NCBI RefSeq assembly: GCF_905147045.1
Contig: NC_065897.1
Span: forward strand, 6,959,001-7,023,000
DNA length: 64,000 nt
Direction: 5' to 3'
Origin: Nymphalis io
Taxonomy: Eukaryota; Arthropoda; Insecta; Lepidoptera; Nymphalidae
This document shows, piece by piece, positions 45,676 through 57,212 of this stretch (its first letter is position 1; every line of letters starts with the position of its first letter). The position numbers and the translations under genes are program-made. Below the pieces are notes generated by a model. It was not told where the DNA came from, ran no database searches, and worked only from the letters and a program-made list of their open reading frames with translations.

Positions 45676-47330
45676 ATCCAAATATCTGACTTGAAATTGT
45701 GGATTTAAATAATAGTTCAGTAATTTTTAGCTGTTCTGAAGATTACCCCGAACAAACAGACAGACTAACAAATATATATTAAATGGTTGTTTTAATTTTG
45801 GTTATTCGCAAATAACCATATTAACTTAAAAAGAAGTTATTTTAAAATAACAGGAAGATACTTCAATTTCATTTATTTGTGTAGACTTCACTTCGCAAAT
45901 TACACCATATCTCTTTGTGGTTTGATTTTAGAGAAAGTAATTTTAATGTATGTCTGTAGCATAAGGGACACTCATTTGACATATTAATATTGAAGGATTA
46001 TACGAAAATATAGACTTTTTTTCAACTTTTAACACCCACGCAATACCTCTGTGTAATTGAATTTTGTAAATCCGTCCACAGCAGATATCTACGTAGTGAA
46101 GTAATATTGCTTACCAAATTTTAAACATACATATGGGCTTAAACCACAAAGAATTTATATAGTTCCGTTGTTATTATTTGATAATAATAATAGTACAATC
46201 TTAAACATTAATTATGGATAAGGAAGGTTCTATATCTGTATAGATAGAGAGAATCGAGTCATGAGAGAAAAAGTGACGGAATATAATTGATAGTATAAAG
46301 AAATGTATCTTACGCCTTGACGTAATCTATTTAAAAGCCCAGATTTTATATAATCATACATATTATATACCAAGTGAATTGAAGTTGATATTTTTTTAAT
46401 GTAAGATACAAAGCCTGATATCAGCCTGAAAATACAGCTTGGCACAGACCTCCTTTTCTAAAGCCACAATTTTCGATTAAAGTTCAGCTAATCATTGGGT
46501 TATCTCGGATCATATGTTTTTAATGTAAGTATATAATAATAAAATATATTAAGCAGTATCACGAAAATATGCAATTTAATGTACAGGAAGATTGCAAAGT
46601 TGATTTTTAAAGCAAAATACACCGGAAATTCACGTAAGCTAAATATATAATACATATTTAATCCGAACCCATATTCGCAGGCAGCATTTAAACAATTTTT
46701 GTATGAGAAATCATTTATCCTAGTATAAAATGTGCTGCAGGGCTTTCCTTTTCATTTATTTCGTGTCTAGTTTTATAAGTTTTAGTTTCGAAGTAGCTTT
46801 ACCCAAGATCGTTGGAACTCTTTATCCGCTATAGTTAAGTAACTATCAATGCAACTTTGTCAAAAAATGTTTCTAAGCTACCTTTTGGCAGATGCTAATA
46901 ATATATGGTCGTTGAAAAGCATCCACGCTACCTTTACAGTAATACTGGAACTGAATAAGTTGCTTACTCACGCGTTAAAAAGTTATTTTAAACATATGAA
47001 ACTATATATTTTTTTGTATTTAATAAAAAGCTTATAATTAATAGATCTTAAACTATAATATGTTACTTAAATTATAATAAGTATATCTGATTGTATGGGG
47101 AAAAATCTAAGATGACCGTAAATTGAAAACGTTGATGGTATCGGTCTTCGTTGCTATCGTAGGTTAGGCACTTATTTATACTTTATCAAAATTTAAGCAC
47201 ATGTCCTGTCTGCGTCGAAAAAAATTAATCATTTGTTTGTTTCCTTAAATCAATAGTAACAGTGTATTTTTTCCTAGATTATTATTTTGCTTTGTATACT
47301 AATATAAAAATAAGCACGTGTGTTTATTAT
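45676..47330. other. AT-rich intron sequence
   Basis: No gene or known repeat could be recognised. Confidence 0.5.
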
Positions 47331-47457
47331 TCATTTCATCCTCTGCGATAAAAGAAAACATCGACAAAAAAAGGTATGTATCGAATGAATTTTGTCACAT
47401 ATACTAATCCATAATGGAAGAGCGATAAGCTATAACCTTTTTCATATTTAAAATAGC
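47331..47457 (+). mobile_element. Metulj-like SINE, decayed body fragment
   Basis: Pieces in family order: GATAAAAGAAAACATCG, AATTTTGTCACATATACTAA and AGCGATAAGCTATAACCTTT. Confidence 0.5.
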
Positions 47458-47545
47458 CGAACACAACAATATTAAGTTTCGTCGTTTGGCGGTAGACTAT
47501 GTTATGAGATTGTAAACCATACCCTGATAGGCTAGCACAAAGCTT
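47458..47545 (-). repeat. Repeat A fragment
   Basis: Reverse-orientation middle part: CGAACACAACAATATTAAG, GGCGGTAGACTATGTTATGA and AGGCTAGCACAAAGC. Confidence 0.6.
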
Positions 47546-47611
47546 TAATAAAATCCCAATCTTCTTAAGAAAAAAGGAGGATTTTTCCCTTGCGTCACTT
47601 TATCTACTTTT

Positions 47612-47853
47612 TTTTCACACATCGATCTGGTCCCAAACTAAGCAGAGCTTGTACTATGGAAACCAGACAGCTGACATACTACATATACTATTTTTCTTTT
47701 GTAAATACATACTTAAATAGATAATTACATCCAGACTCAGAACAAACAGACATGTTCATGTACACAAATGTCTGTCCTAGGTGGGAATCGAATCCTCAAC
47801 ATTCGGCGTGAAAGACAAGTATCTACCAACCACGCCAACCGGCCCGGCCCGGC
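47612..47853 (-). mobile_element. tRNA-derived SINE (family 3)
   Basis: A third SINE family, on the minus strand. The tRNA-like head at the right end has an A-box-like GTTGGCGTGGTTGG and a B-box-like GGATTCGATTCCC (near 47790-47850). The body contains ACATGAACATGTCTGTTTG and ends near TTTGGGACCAGATCGATG. It is the only copy of this family that I found here. Confidence 0.75.
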
Positions 47854-48809
47854 TTATAGTCAATACGACGTTAAAAAATAATCTTATTTAATCAATAAAA
47901 ACATTAGTTTCTCGTCAGGAACAAAGCCCTAAGAAGGTCGGATAACAAAGTGACTTGAGGTGTTCATTGTGACGTGCGTACATAATAAAAGACCTTAGCT
48001 ATTCCACGTTTTCTCTGTTCCGTGTTTGAGCAATTCCTTCTGAAATACGAGGTCATTGTTGGTGGCATCGACGTTGTAGGCAGAGGGGAGGGGAAGGGGC
48101 GGGACCACTGGCAGCAAAGTCAAGAGGAGCGAGAGAAACGGAAAACCTATTACTGTAGTGAGAGAGAAATAGGACGCTCGTGTCGAGTACTGTTTAAGTA
48201 ATTGTGTTCCATCTATTATTTTCTATTTCAAACTTGAATACGATCCATTGATAAAAATATAACGACACTATTTTATTTTATTTCTTTAATAAATTTGTAA
48301 TTTCAATAGCTTAAAAATGTTCATTGTTAATAAATTAAACAAATGAATTAAATAAAAGAACATTATAGATGAGTTTTTTATTTATATCTCGACGTAAATA
48401 CTGTTACGCATTCAACGAAAGGGAATTATTCGTGCTCCAATTTTGACAGATTACTAGACAAAGAAAGAGCAATTGCAATGATAATAAAAAAGGCTTAGAT
48501 TTTGCTAGGTAAGTACCGTCTTTATAGTCGAAAATCGCTATTTCACTGTTCGTTTTATCACTCTGGATATAAATAACAAAATTTAAAAGTAATTTCTAAT
48601 TCTTTGATAAACATTTTATGTAAGGCAACTTCAAAAATTAAAACATATGGCTAAGCTTTTTTGTTGCGCTAATTGGTATGTATGTTTACCGATGTGTTAA
48701 TATTTTTTATTGAATAGACAAGGCATTGAGAGTGTTCCTATTTTTATTATATAGATAGTCCTATGTTTATTTGAAGAAAGGTGGAATTTTTCCAAAGTCT
48801 TAGTAACTG
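47854..48809. other. Mostly AT-rich, one GC-rich patch
   Basis: 48060-48130 is unusually G-rich (GAGGGGAGGGGAAGGGGCGG). Nothing else could be recognised. Confidence 0.5.
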
Positions 48810-49040
48810 GGCTGGTTGGACAAAAATTTCCCCTCTTTTTGAGGATAAGTTTCGAAGTTTATTTAATCATTTTGTATTGTATACATGTGACAGATTTTCA
48901 TCCGACGCATGCAAGTTTTCTAACAATATTTTTCTTCACCGTTGACCCGATGTGAATTATAAACGCTGAACACGAAAATTCAGTAATGCTTGCTCTAACT
49001 CGAACTCGACATCTTGGGTGACGTTCTATCCAGCTATCTC
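48810..49040 (-). mobile_element. Metulj-like SINE, strongly decayed
   Basis: Minus-strand order kept: CCCCTCTTTTTGAGGATAAG, AATATTTTTCTTCACCGTTG and GAAAATTCAGTAATGCTTGC. The B-box region is mutated. Confidence 0.6.
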
Positions 49041-49151
49041 GACTTACTATCAAAATCATTATATAAATTATCATTATATTGTATATACATTGTTTTCAAT
49101 ATATATGGGTACACGTGACGTTTTTATTTGTGTTATATATGATGATGATGT

Positions 49152-49469
49152 TTCCTGCCTGATTTCAGCCAGGGCAGCCAAACGATTATTGGCAACTACA
49201 GGACATATTAAAATCCACAAATATTTGCACACAGTTGCACTTTCTACTCACTCACTCTCATGGAACGGCAATCCGGACACGATCGAAAAGAGTTCAGCGA
49301 CGAGCTTTCGTAGGAACGGGTGTGAGCACACTTCCATCTTCCAGACTCCAGACTGCTATTGAGGATCTTCGACAGAAAAACCCAATTTTATCGGCCCGAC
49401 CTGGGGTGGGAACCCAGGACCTTGGGGTTTGCAGTTTTATAACGAGCCACTAGACCAACGAGGTAGTCC
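49152..49469 (-). mobile_element. tRNA-derived SINE (family 2), diverged full-length copy
   Basis: Minus-strand copy. The head at the right (GAGCCACTAGACCAACGAGG, B-box GGGTGGGAACCCAGG) and the body blocks are present with many substitutions. It is older than the copies at 26932 and 56838. Confidence 0.75.
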
Positions 49470-51420
49470 TCTTTTATTATCTTATTATCTTATATATAAG
49501 TAACATTCGAAACATTTTAACTAACAACATTAGAAAGATCATGTCTTTTATAGTATTTACCTACACATTTTTTCTCTTAATTATTATTTTAAATAATTTA
49601 TCTAAAGTAATTCGTTTTTAATAATATGATGTCAGCTATTTTAAAAAGTTGTAGAACTCTAAGCAAGTAACTTCATCCCAATTGAAAATTTGCAGAATTA
49701 ATGCTAGTCAACTGAATCAACAATGAATTATTATAGTTTATATTGTAATATTATAATATTGTAATTTAACAGTTTTTAAAATGGTTCAATCTTAGCGTTA
49801 GTTTGTTCTTTCTAATTTGTTTTCAAATTATTTACATTGCGTCACGTATAATGACATTTTAATTAACGCACAGAAACAAAAAAAAATGCTTGCATATAAA
49901 AATACTATAATTGATTAGGTATTGTAAATCTTTATTACTTTTTTGTAAACTGTCGCTCATAGTCATTTAAAATTATAATTTATTATTAAGTTAAGAAAAA
50001 AGTTTCAATGCAACCAATATCCAGAAAATTTTTAGTCGTTTTATATTTTGATTTTGTGAAAAAAAAATTACAAGTAGTTTGCATATTAAATATGATGACG
50101 ATTCGTCCTAGTATCTCACTCTTAATGTATCCTTGACGTGTTGTTAATTTAATATAAACTAATATTCAAAACGGTTTATTTTATCGGAAAAGCCAAATGG
50201 AGATCGTCCTTCTGTTTTAAAATTAGATAAAAAATTTGGATTTCCAATAAATACCGAATGCAACTGAGAAAAAATTAAATTATTATTCATAAAAAAAAAA
50301 ATATAAGTAACATATTTTCTTTTGATTAATTACTTAATTCCACCTTCACGGACAAAACGAGTTAAGAAAAACGTTGTAAAAACAATTACATTTATAATAT
50401 TATCTAACCAACATTGATTAAATTATATCATTACCAAAAATAGGCCCCACCGACATGATTTACGGGGACCATAAATTACAATTTCAAATATTTCGGGACT
50501 CGGGAGTTATGTTAGACAAAAAACCCACTTTCTTGACTCGTGTGATATGATAATAACTAAAGCAGTATATATATATGGATTTTTGTAAATAAATGCTTAT
50601 TAAAATTGCTTCACAAATGGCACATTCCACTCATGTTCGATGGCATTAATTTATACTACCCAAGTACGAAACCCCTGATATTGCTCGCTCTCAAAGAATT
50701 GTGTCTATTCAGCATGTGTTTACAAAACTTAAAACTCTTTTTACTTGTATTGATATTTGCATATAATATTTCAATATGGATTTAATACGAATTCGTCAAA
50801 AACTCAAGATATTACTCTATTGTATAAAGCAACAAATGCGGCTATACAATAGGAGTATATTATTTTTAAATGTAATGCTTTCCGTACTCGCAAAACTACC
50901 AATAAGGCCTTTGACAAAAATAGTTCACGAAGTAATAAATGTAAAATAGTTCAATTGCAAGAAATTATCGTGAACATAACGAACTAAGCAATATAACAAA
51001 CACCACTGATATATTTTCCGTTACGTTGCTGGAATACAAGAGAAATATATGGCGAATTATAAAAAATTAGCTGCCCGTGCTGACTTCATACGCATTGAAT
51101 TCGTTTATTTTAGTTTATTGTAAATTCAATTTTTGATATACTTTTAAAATTTTAATATCGCTAGAATATAATGAGTTGCTGTTTTTTTCTTACATTTTAA
51201 GATTATGTTTAGATTCGTCAGTTACTTTAATACATATTGTATAATTATTGAGAAACATATAGTGTGGCCTTATATAATTATTTTATTTTTTTGAGAACAA
51301 ATTTTATCCCGTGGGTGTCGAGAATCAACTGAGGTATTACCCGTTAATCCTATCCAATCAACCAAAAAGCGCTACAAACAACCATATGGCGGCCAAAATA
51401 TTCCCAAAAAGGGTTAAGGC
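49470..51420. other. AT-rich intron sequence
   Basis: No gene or known repeat could be recognised. Confidence 0.5.
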
Positions 51421-51433
51421 AGGTCTGCTAAAG

Positions 51434-51638
51434 CTGTCACGGTATCATGCGCAAGCGACTAGCGACTCTGCAACAGCTTCTCGTTAAAACGGAAAGGGTG
51501 TCGTTGGTTTTTTAGTAGGTATTCCGATCTCCAGGGCACACTTGGCGCCTTGGAACCGGCGAGCCCCACATACCCCCCCCCCCTACTGTTCCCGTGGGGG
51601 AAACGCGCAATACGTGTCTGGCATAAAGAAAAAGAAAA
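51434..51638 (+). mobile_element. R1-clade LINE 3' UTR, 5'-truncated insertion with 13-bp target-site duplication
   Basis: AGGTCTGCTAAAG occurs at 51421-51433 and again at 51638-51650 (the A at 51638 may belong to the tail), bounding the insert. The insert matches the 3' UTR of the R1-clade copy at 45070-45235 (GCGCAAGCGA, GTCGTTGGTTTTTTAGT, CCCCACATACCCCC) and ends in an A-rich tail. No coding sequence is included; the small open frame at 51542 is chance. Confidence 0.87.
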
Positions 51639-51650
51639 GGTCTGCTAAAG

Positions 51651-54087
51651 TCTGCAAAATCCTTTATTCGTATAAGTTTGGGGCGTATACCCCAAACAAT
51701 TGTTTTTTTTTTTGGACAATAATGGAAGCAATTAATTACATGATTCTAGACTGTAATAGTTTTAAAATATATAACTAAGTAATAAAAGCACATGACATGT
51801 CTATTATCTATGATCTGCACAAACTTCAGATTGAATAAAAAATAACCTGTTCAATCATTTCTTATTTCTAAAACAAATAAATGTAACGAACGGACAATGC
51901 TCTTTGCTATACACACACAACACAACGCTATGTCTACCATAAAACTCCGTAAACCACCAGAAGCCAAACGTCTAGGAATTTCTGAGACGTCCTACTTGGA
52001 AGAATATTTTTAGATTTCTTATTTTACTATTGTACCAAATACAAATTAGTATCATAACATTGAGCCCCAATTTATTATAGGCTTTTAAAAGAGTTATAAT
52101 AGGGTGTCCATCATTTAAAAGTACTTTAGTCTAGTAGGTGCTTATAGCTTTAACAGATAAAAACACTTAAGCAAAAAAAAACAACAAGCTTAATTTAAAA
52201 AAAAAACCATCTGTTTTCACTAAATGATTGAGTCAATTTATAGTCAGTATTACTCAGAATTATTTTACTGATTCTAACTATACCATCCATAAATCTGTTT
52301 AGACATTTAAAGGTTATGATAGAATAAATAAACTCACATATATAATAAAGAAACTCACATCAAAACAGAGTGTTACGAAATTACTAACCCAAACCGGTAA
52401 TTATTTACTTTTGGGGTAATTATTTATACACTAATATATAAACATATTTGGTAAAATCTATTGATATTTGCTGTATTAACTTGCTTGTGTAGAAAATAAA
52501 TATTAATGAGGGTACCTCATTAATATAAGATCAATAATATATATTCAAAATTTTCTTTTAATTTTATCATAAAACTTCATATAATCTGATCATTCAAATT
52601 AGATTAATTAAAATCAGTTCACATTAAGCGAAGACAATCACAGATTGCATAAAAAATATTTTCAAGGATTTTTCACGTTTGAAGTTAGCAAAAAATAATT
52701 CAGAGGCACAACTCGCGACTGAAAAATATGATAAAATAAGTGTAAGCCCAATATTCGCACATACGAATATGAAATAAATAAAAGTTATTCACCTATGCAA
52801 ATATGTCATGAATACGGATCGAAGTGACGACCGTAAGCATAGCAGCTAGTTAGGAACTATACACTAACCATTCGGTGAATTATATTTAAAATAATTTACA
52901 TATTGATCGTAGGCTGTTTTAAAATCGATAATAAATGTAATAAATGATAATAAATGGCTTATGAATCGCTGCACTAAATCATTAAGTACATTTATACATT
53001 GCTCATTGGAATAAGCAAACGTCACCTCAGCGATTTCAATCAGTTTTAGAGATATTATAATTGTGTTGGGACAGTAATCCTACACAACCAAAGAGAGATC
53101 GGCCTCAGGCCCAGTGAGTTCCTGAGGATGAGGGTCTCTTTGCGTCCTTTCTGAATTGCATGACCTGGAAATTGGAAAAATTTGAAGCCAGGGCCCAGAA
53201 CCGAGAACTTTATAGGAATGAGATGAGACAAATGTGAAAAACTATTCATTTTGTAGAAAACAAAAGTGAATATCGAATAATTCAAGAATGAGCTTCATAT
53301 AGATCTTGATACCAAAATCAATATTGACAATTTGAAAACAATTGTTAGCAGTGACCATCACCGTAAGTGACTAAACAAGACTAATTATTTTGCGTAACAA
53401 AATATTATAATAACTATAATTATTAATTAAAATTCGCTAAATTTAGATACATTTTTACAGGAAAAAAGCTCAACACGGGTGAGGCACGATATGTAAGGAC
53501 ATTATCAACATCGTACTGAACTGAAAACCTCGTAAAGCAAAAAAATACTTATTCTTTTATTTATTTGTTATGTAAAAACTTTTATTACTTACATAAACCG
53601 AATCTACACTATTTTATGATGCATTTAATGTCATTATTGATGAATGATTTTCAAGACACAAAGGACTATGTACCGAGTTAGTGTAATCGTAATTTAAATT
53701 AAAAAAAATAGATTTTGTTTCATATTAGTTGAATATTTATTTGAATTCACGTTGTTTTTACTAAAACATTAGACAAAGCACGCGTTTTTCTATGAACTTG
53801 TATATATTACTTTGTAGTTTACAATCGATCGGGATGAATGGGAAACCTATTTTCCTCTCGTTTTAAACAATCTATGTCATAAATTTCAAAAGAGTATAAT
53901 CAAAGAGTAAACAAAGAGCTTTTTCTTTACAAGAATAACAGTACAACAATAAAAGTAACAATAATTGTGTTGTTAAGTACATATGTATATTTATATTAAT
54001 TTATTAATTGTTTTCTAGATTACTATTGATAAAAATCATAATGGCTAGAAGAGTTATCCCTGAACCTTAATCTTATTCTTTCTTATT
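51651..54087. other. AT-rich intron sequence with an unassigned GC-richer block
   Basis: No gene. 53070-53230 is less AT-rich and has no match that I recognise. A hairpin with 11-bp arms lies at 52501-52525. Confidence 0.5.
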
Positions 54088-54266
54088 TCTTGACGGTGAA
54101 GGAAAACATCATGAGGAAACCTGCATGTGTCTAGTTCACTGTAATTCTGCCACATGTTTATTCCACCAAGCCGCATTGGAGCAGCGTGGCAGAATAAGCT
54201 CCAAACCTTCAAAAAGGTGAAGAGGCCTGAGCCCACGAGTAATATATTGATAAGCTGTTACTTACT
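54088..54266 (+). mobile_element. Metulj-like SINE, 5'-truncated
   Basis: Plus-strand 3' half: TTGACGGTGAAGGAAAACAT to TTGATAAGCTGTTACTTAC. The head is missing. Confidence 0.8.
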
Positions 54267-54327
54267 TTAATCTTATTCAGAATATTACTAGCGATAGTGC
54301 TGGTGTATTTGCAGAGTTTTTATATAT

Positions 54328-54352
54328 CGTCTGCCTGGTTGGTCTAGTGGTT
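54328..54352 (+). mobile_element. SINE family 2 head scrap
   Basis: GTCTGCCTGGTTGGTCTAGT is the tRNA-like A-box part of family 2. The rest of the element is missing. Confidence 0.5.
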
Positions 54353-54581
54353 TATTAATAACAACTCCGACGCCCGACGCTTAAAAATTAGGGCGTAGCC
54401 CTGGAGCAGTGGATGCGTGAGGTGGGGGACTCGCGTGACGTGACATGACGAGGACGGCCGCGATGGTATCACGCTGCCGTACGCCCACGCAAGAGCATTT
54501 TGAGAGCAAGATTACCCCCCCCCCCTAAGAAAAGCTCCACCGAGCCACGAATGGAGCACAGCACAGGAGGGATCGCGGATG
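54353..54581. other. GC-rich unassigned stretch
   Basis: Much richer in G and C than its surroundings. It probably belongs to a transposable element but matches none of the families I could recognise. An open frame beginning at 54500 has no protein signature. Confidence 0.4.
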
Positions 54582-54714
54582 ATTTTTTTTTCACGCAGTG
54601 GAAACCTTCAGAAAGGTACCTAGCTTCCATGAGGGGGGGAGTGTATTATGTGGGATTTTTACCCACTAAAACTACTGCGATGGTCGTTCTCGGCATGGAT
54701 TGGAGAAGCTGCAG
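54582..54714 (-). mobile_element. R1-clade LINE 3' UTR fragment
   Basis: On the minus strand AGTTTTAGTGGGTAAAAATC, CCCACATAATACACTCC and an A run (T run at 54583-54592) match the layout of the 3' UTR at 15050-15150. Confidence 0.6.
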
Positions 54715-54775
54715 AATTCAACTGGTGGTAGGGCTTTGTGTAGAGCTTACACAAAGCCCTACCACCAGTTGAATT
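54715..54775. repeat. Perfect 28-bp-arm hairpin at the edge of repeat A
   Basis: Arms 54715-54742 and 54748-54775 pair perfectly around GAGCT. The left arm contains GGTGGTAGGGCTTTGTG, the normal start of repeat A, so the right arm is an inverted copy of it. Confidence 0.92.
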
Positions 54776-54963
54776 ACATTTAAATACAATTAGTTACCAA
54801 CACTTGATAAGTGGATAGTACCTACCCAGATGAGCATCTGGGTAGGTACTATCCACTCATCAAATATTCTACCGCAAAACAGCAGTACTTGATATTGTTG
54901 TATTCCGGTTTGACGGGTGAGTGATCCAGTGTAATTACAGGCACAAGGGACATAAAATCTTAG
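54776..54963 (+). repeat. Repeat A, left part, split by a LINE
   Basis: It holds a second hairpin (54811-54832 with 54835-54856) made from the GTAGGTAC..CCAC block, then ATTCTACCGCAAAACAGC and ACAGGCACAAGGGACAT up to the insertion point. The right part continues at 55314. Confidence 0.85.
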
Positions 54964-55313
54964 TTCCTGCTTCCCCCTTCCTTCTTAAGTCTACGCGAGC
55001 TGGTTCTCGATATCACCGCCTAACTGTGACATCAATTCCATCGCGAACAAAGAAATTTGGCAACTCCTTTCTTTGTCGCACTTCCAAAAAATGGAATTCC
55101 TTACCAGCTCACGTGTTCCCCTCCTCTTACAACCCGGGTTCCTTCAAACGAGGCGTGAAGAGGCATCTTGCGGGCCGGCAAGGCGAAAGCGGCTAGTGCA
55201 GAACGTTTTTCCCGTCTGTACTGGCCGTCGTCGCGTTTGGACTCTACTACCACTTACCATCAGGTAGAGTAGAGTCATTTACCTTCCCGGCGAATATAAA
55301 AAAAAAAAAAACT
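54964..55313 (+). pseudogene. Jockey/CR1-group LINE 3' end nested in repeat A
   Basis: Same family as 17157-18825. It begins in ORF2 at PASPFLLKSTRAGSR, runs through the WNSLPAHVFPSSYNPGSF and RGVKRHLAGRQ blocks to a stop near 55194, and has a 3' UTR with ACCACTTACCATCAGGTAGA. It ends in an A run at 55301-55312. Repeat A resumes immediately after it, so the LINE is the younger insertion. Confidence 0.88.
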
Positions 55314-55450
55314 TCCCAAGGTTGGTTGCGCATTGGCTATGTAAGCGATAGTTGACATTTCTTACAATGCAAATGTCCAAGGGCGTTGGTGAGCACTTAC
55401 CATTAGGTGGCCCAAACGCTCGTCCGCCTTCCTATGCTATAAAAAAAATC
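55314..55450 (+). repeat. Repeat A, right part
   Basis: CTTCCCAAGGTTGGTTGCGC continues the copy interrupted at 54963 and ends CGCCTTCCTATGCTATAAAA. Confidence 0.85.
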
Positions 55451-56029
55451 TGTACAAGGTGAAACGTGAGCGCTCCTTGAGTGAGTGAGTGAGTGAGTGA
55501 TCCATGGCTTCCATCCATTAAGATAAGTCTATTTTAACTCTGGAACTTTAAAGATATCCTTAGACCTTTAAAAATATAATATTATTTAAAAAGCGATTGA
55601 AGTTATTTTTCACTTACAAAATAATATGTATCTGAAACGAACAACACACTTTTACAAATGTTTTTAAAGTTTATAAAAAACTAATTTAATGAAATACTTT
55701 CTCATAAAAAAGCTTCAAATAAATAAAGAGATAATTAAAATGTATTCAAAATTTAAAGTTGAAAAAGGTTGATTCGTATATTGATATAAATGGACAATAT
55801 ATTTTGTTTCGCACAAAAGCGATGAATGGCAGAGTATTCAAAAAGGGTGCTATTTGTTCTCTGAGTGTATAAATGGAAAACAGAAATTCTATAGAATTTA
55901 TTTAGATGAAAGTATCCCATTGTAGAATACCATGTCGTGATAGAGTGAACAATATCATTATTACGAAAGTATTAAAAAATGACACATAAAATAAATAATT
56001 ATCAATTTAGTTTTAGAGATATTACTTTT
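55451..56029. other. AT-rich stretch with a GAGT/GTGA microsatellite
   Basis: A short tetranucleotide tract (GAGTGAGTGAGTGAGTGA) sits at about 55479-55500. Nothing else could be recognised. Confidence 0.6.
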
Positions 56030-56277
56030 TTTATTTAAAATAGATAGGTGAACGAGCAAGTAGGGACACCTGGTGGTAAGTGATCACCACCGCCCATAGA
56101 ATAAAGAAAAGAAGAAATTTTGACCATCGCTTACATCGCCAATGAGCTACCAATCTTGGGGAAAAAAACCTTCAATCCGAACACAACAATCCCAAATAGT
56201 GCTTTTTTGCGGTAGAATATCTGATGAGTGGGTGGTACCTACCCAGACGAGCTTGCACATAGCCCTACCAACGGTAT
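56030..56277 (-). repeat. Repeat A, diverged copy
   Basis: Reverse orientation: CACCTGGTGGTAAGTGATCA at left, TTTGCGGTAGAATATCTGAT, and GACGAGCTTGCACATAGCCC at right. Confidence 0.8.
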
Positions 56278-56837
56278 GTATGTACTTTATGTACTACAAA
56301 ACTGCTTGCTGCGTTTTCGAGTAGAAAAAAAAGTTGGTTTAAAATTAATCCACAGTTTAATTGCGGAAATTTAATTTTAATAAATAAATTCTATTTAAAG
56401 ATTGTTTTTAATTGTATCGTTATTTAAAGCTTTTTTGACAATTTTATTTAACAAATATTATAAAAAAGTCGTCATAAAAATATAATTGAATTTCTGTATT
56501 TTAGTATTAATATTATTCTAATAATAACAACAAAAGGTCTATAAATATTTTATAAAAAATAATCTCTTGATTGTAAATAAAATCATACTAATGATTTTAT
56601 TTACATTAAGGTGTTAAGTACGTGTAAATAAAAATTAAATATAGTTACTGCACAAACCCCAAAAAATACTTATGTATACAAAATAAATAATTAATTTGAA
56701 TTGATTGATTGAAAAAATTTTTAGATAGATTTTTAGCTAGCTTAATGTAGTACTTTGTCTAGTTTGCATTAATATATGCATAAATGTAATGCTAACATTT
56801 TGTTTAATGTCATTAGGGAAAAACTTTCTAATGGTCA
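56278..56837. other. AT-rich intron sequence
   Basis: No gene or known repeat could be recognised. Confidence 0.5.
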
Positions 56838-57212
56838 CTTCCTCGTTGATTCATTAGCTAGATGTAAGGCCGCAGACCCGGAAGTCCTGGGTTCAATTCC
56901 TAGGTCGGGCCAATAAAAAGTTTAAGGGGTTTTCTGTCAGAAAATTCTCAGTAGTAGCCCGGAGTCTGGAAGTTTTAAGTGTGTACACTCCCGTGCCCCG
57001 GAAAGCACGGAAAGCCGTTGGTCCTGCGCCTAATCTCTTTCAGGTCATGTCGGATTGCCGTCCCATCGGATTATGAGTGCTAGGGAAATGAGAGTGTACC
57101 TGTTCACTGTTCACGCATACTTGTGCACTATAACAGTCCTGCACAGTTGGCTAATCTTTCTTGAGATTGTCTGCTGTGGGTTAAATTGGTCTGGAGGACA
57201 TTATTATTATTA
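56838..57212 (+). mobile_element. tRNA-derived SINE (family 2), full-length copy
   Basis: Plus-strand copy with the head (CCTCGTTGATTCATTAGC, B-box GGGTTCAATTCC), all body blocks and the 3' end GGAGGACATTATTATTATTA. Confidence 0.88.

Noticed and set aside
47790..47853. Possible tRNA gene on the minus strand
   Set aside because: It is the tRNA-like head of SINE family 3, with body sequence directly attached.
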